A program made the translations under genes and the position numbers. Shown piece by piece: positions 5,774 through 6,088 of a stretch of 6,088 bases of DNA (position 1 is its first letter; every line of letters begins with the position of its first letter). Source of the stretch: Alphaproteobacteria bacterium (lineage in GTDB: Bacteria > Pseudomonadota > Alphaproteobacteria > Rhizobiales > Xanthobacteraceae); NCBI GenBank assembly GCA_005884855.1, contig VAZS01000244.1, positions 1 to 6,088 on the forward strand. The letters are read 5' to 3'. Under the pieces are notes generated by a model, which was given only the letters and a program-made list of their open reading frames with translations, was not told the origin of the DNA and did not search any database.

Positions 5774-6088
5774 TCACAGATCGCCGGCGCTGATCCAGAA
5801 CACTTCGCCTTCGGAATCCTCGGTGTCGAGCCAAAGCAGCGGTAGTTGCGGAAATGCGGCCTCGACTGCGGCGCGGCCACGGCCGATCTCACACAACAGC
5901 CCGCCATGTGGAGTTAAGTGGCCCCCGGCCTCGTTCAATATGCGGCGGATAATGTCGAGCCCGTCGGCGCCGGCCGCGAAGGCGAGCTTCGGTTCGGCGC
6001 GGCATTCGCGCGGCAGGTTGGCCATGCCTTGCTCATCGACATAGGGCGGGTTGGAAATGATCAGGTCGTAACGCGCCTCGCCGATCGG
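5774..6088 (-). CDS. prmB: PrmB, ribosomal protein L3 N5-glutamine methyltransferase (partial, C-terminal part)
   Basis: Only the last 104 residues are in the window; the N-terminal part lies beyond the right edge. The fragment carries the glutamine-methyltransferase signature NPPY within YDLIISNPPYVDEQG, which binds the substrate glutamine, followed by MANLPREC..EPKLAFAAGADGLDIIRRIL. The C terminus WLDTEDSEGEVFWIS matches the E. coli PrmB ending (WLEFDNGGDGVF) better than PrmC, which separates the two paralogues. The enzyme transfers a methyl group from S-adenosylmethionine to a glutamine of ribosomal protein L3. The reading frame runs intact to a TGA at 5774 and then to a 134-base gap before the aminotransferase gene. 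Confidence 0.9.
   Translation of the reverse strand, partial: PIGEARYDLIISNPPYVDEQGMANLPRECRAEPKLAFAAGADGLDIIRRILNEAGGHLTPHGGLLCEIGRGRAAVEAAFPQLPLLWLDTEDSEGEVFWISAGDL

Overview
The window looks like ordinary chromosome from a GC-rich alphaproteobacterium, most likely in or near Bradyrhizobium (Bradyrhizobium, Rhodopseudomonas or Nitrobacter type). This rests on codon use, on the style of the RibF, TIGR01459-type HAD and EAL proteins, and on a short left-edge sequence that resembles a repeat I associate with Bradyrhizobium genomes. No genome was searched, so the assignment is inference.

Layout from left to right. Positions 1-113 are gene-free and hold a possible fragment of a dispersed repeat. 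Positions 114-1103 (minus) encode RibF, which makes FMN and FAD. A 229-base divergent intergenic region (1104-1332) follows, with a candidate ribF promoter, a leader hairpin and a TTAAC direct repeat. Positions 1333-1728 (plus) encode a stand-alone CheY-type receiver protein, the only plus-strand gene. It converges, 36 bases apart, on a two-gene minus-strand unit: an EAL-domain membrane protein (2635-4125) followed 15 bases later by a HAD-family hydrolase (1765-2619). Upstream of that unit, on the same strand, are an omega-amino acid (beta-alanine type):pyruvate aminotransferase (4293-5639) and the C-terminal third of PrmB, the ribosomal protein L3 glutamine methyltransferase (5774-6088, cut by the window edge).

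Most of the content is housekeeping metabolism (flavin cofactors, amine transamination, ribosomal protein modification) beside two signalling proteins. The EAL protein has two N-terminal membrane segments, a probable coiled coil, a low-complexity linker containing a 15-bp tandem repeat, and an EAL domain that keeps most of the ligand and metal residues but has lost the second Asp of the DDFG motif. That architecture recalls Caulobacter TipF, a c-di-GMP receptor in flagellum placement. With a CheY-like protein nearby, a link to motility is possible but unproven.

I found no CRISPR array, tRNA, rRNA, integrase, transposase or defence system, and nothing that amounts to a new multi-gene system. 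The points most worth a second look are the degenerate EAL protein, its repeat-bearing linker, and the left-edge repeat. No gene-free stretch exceeds 300 bases.
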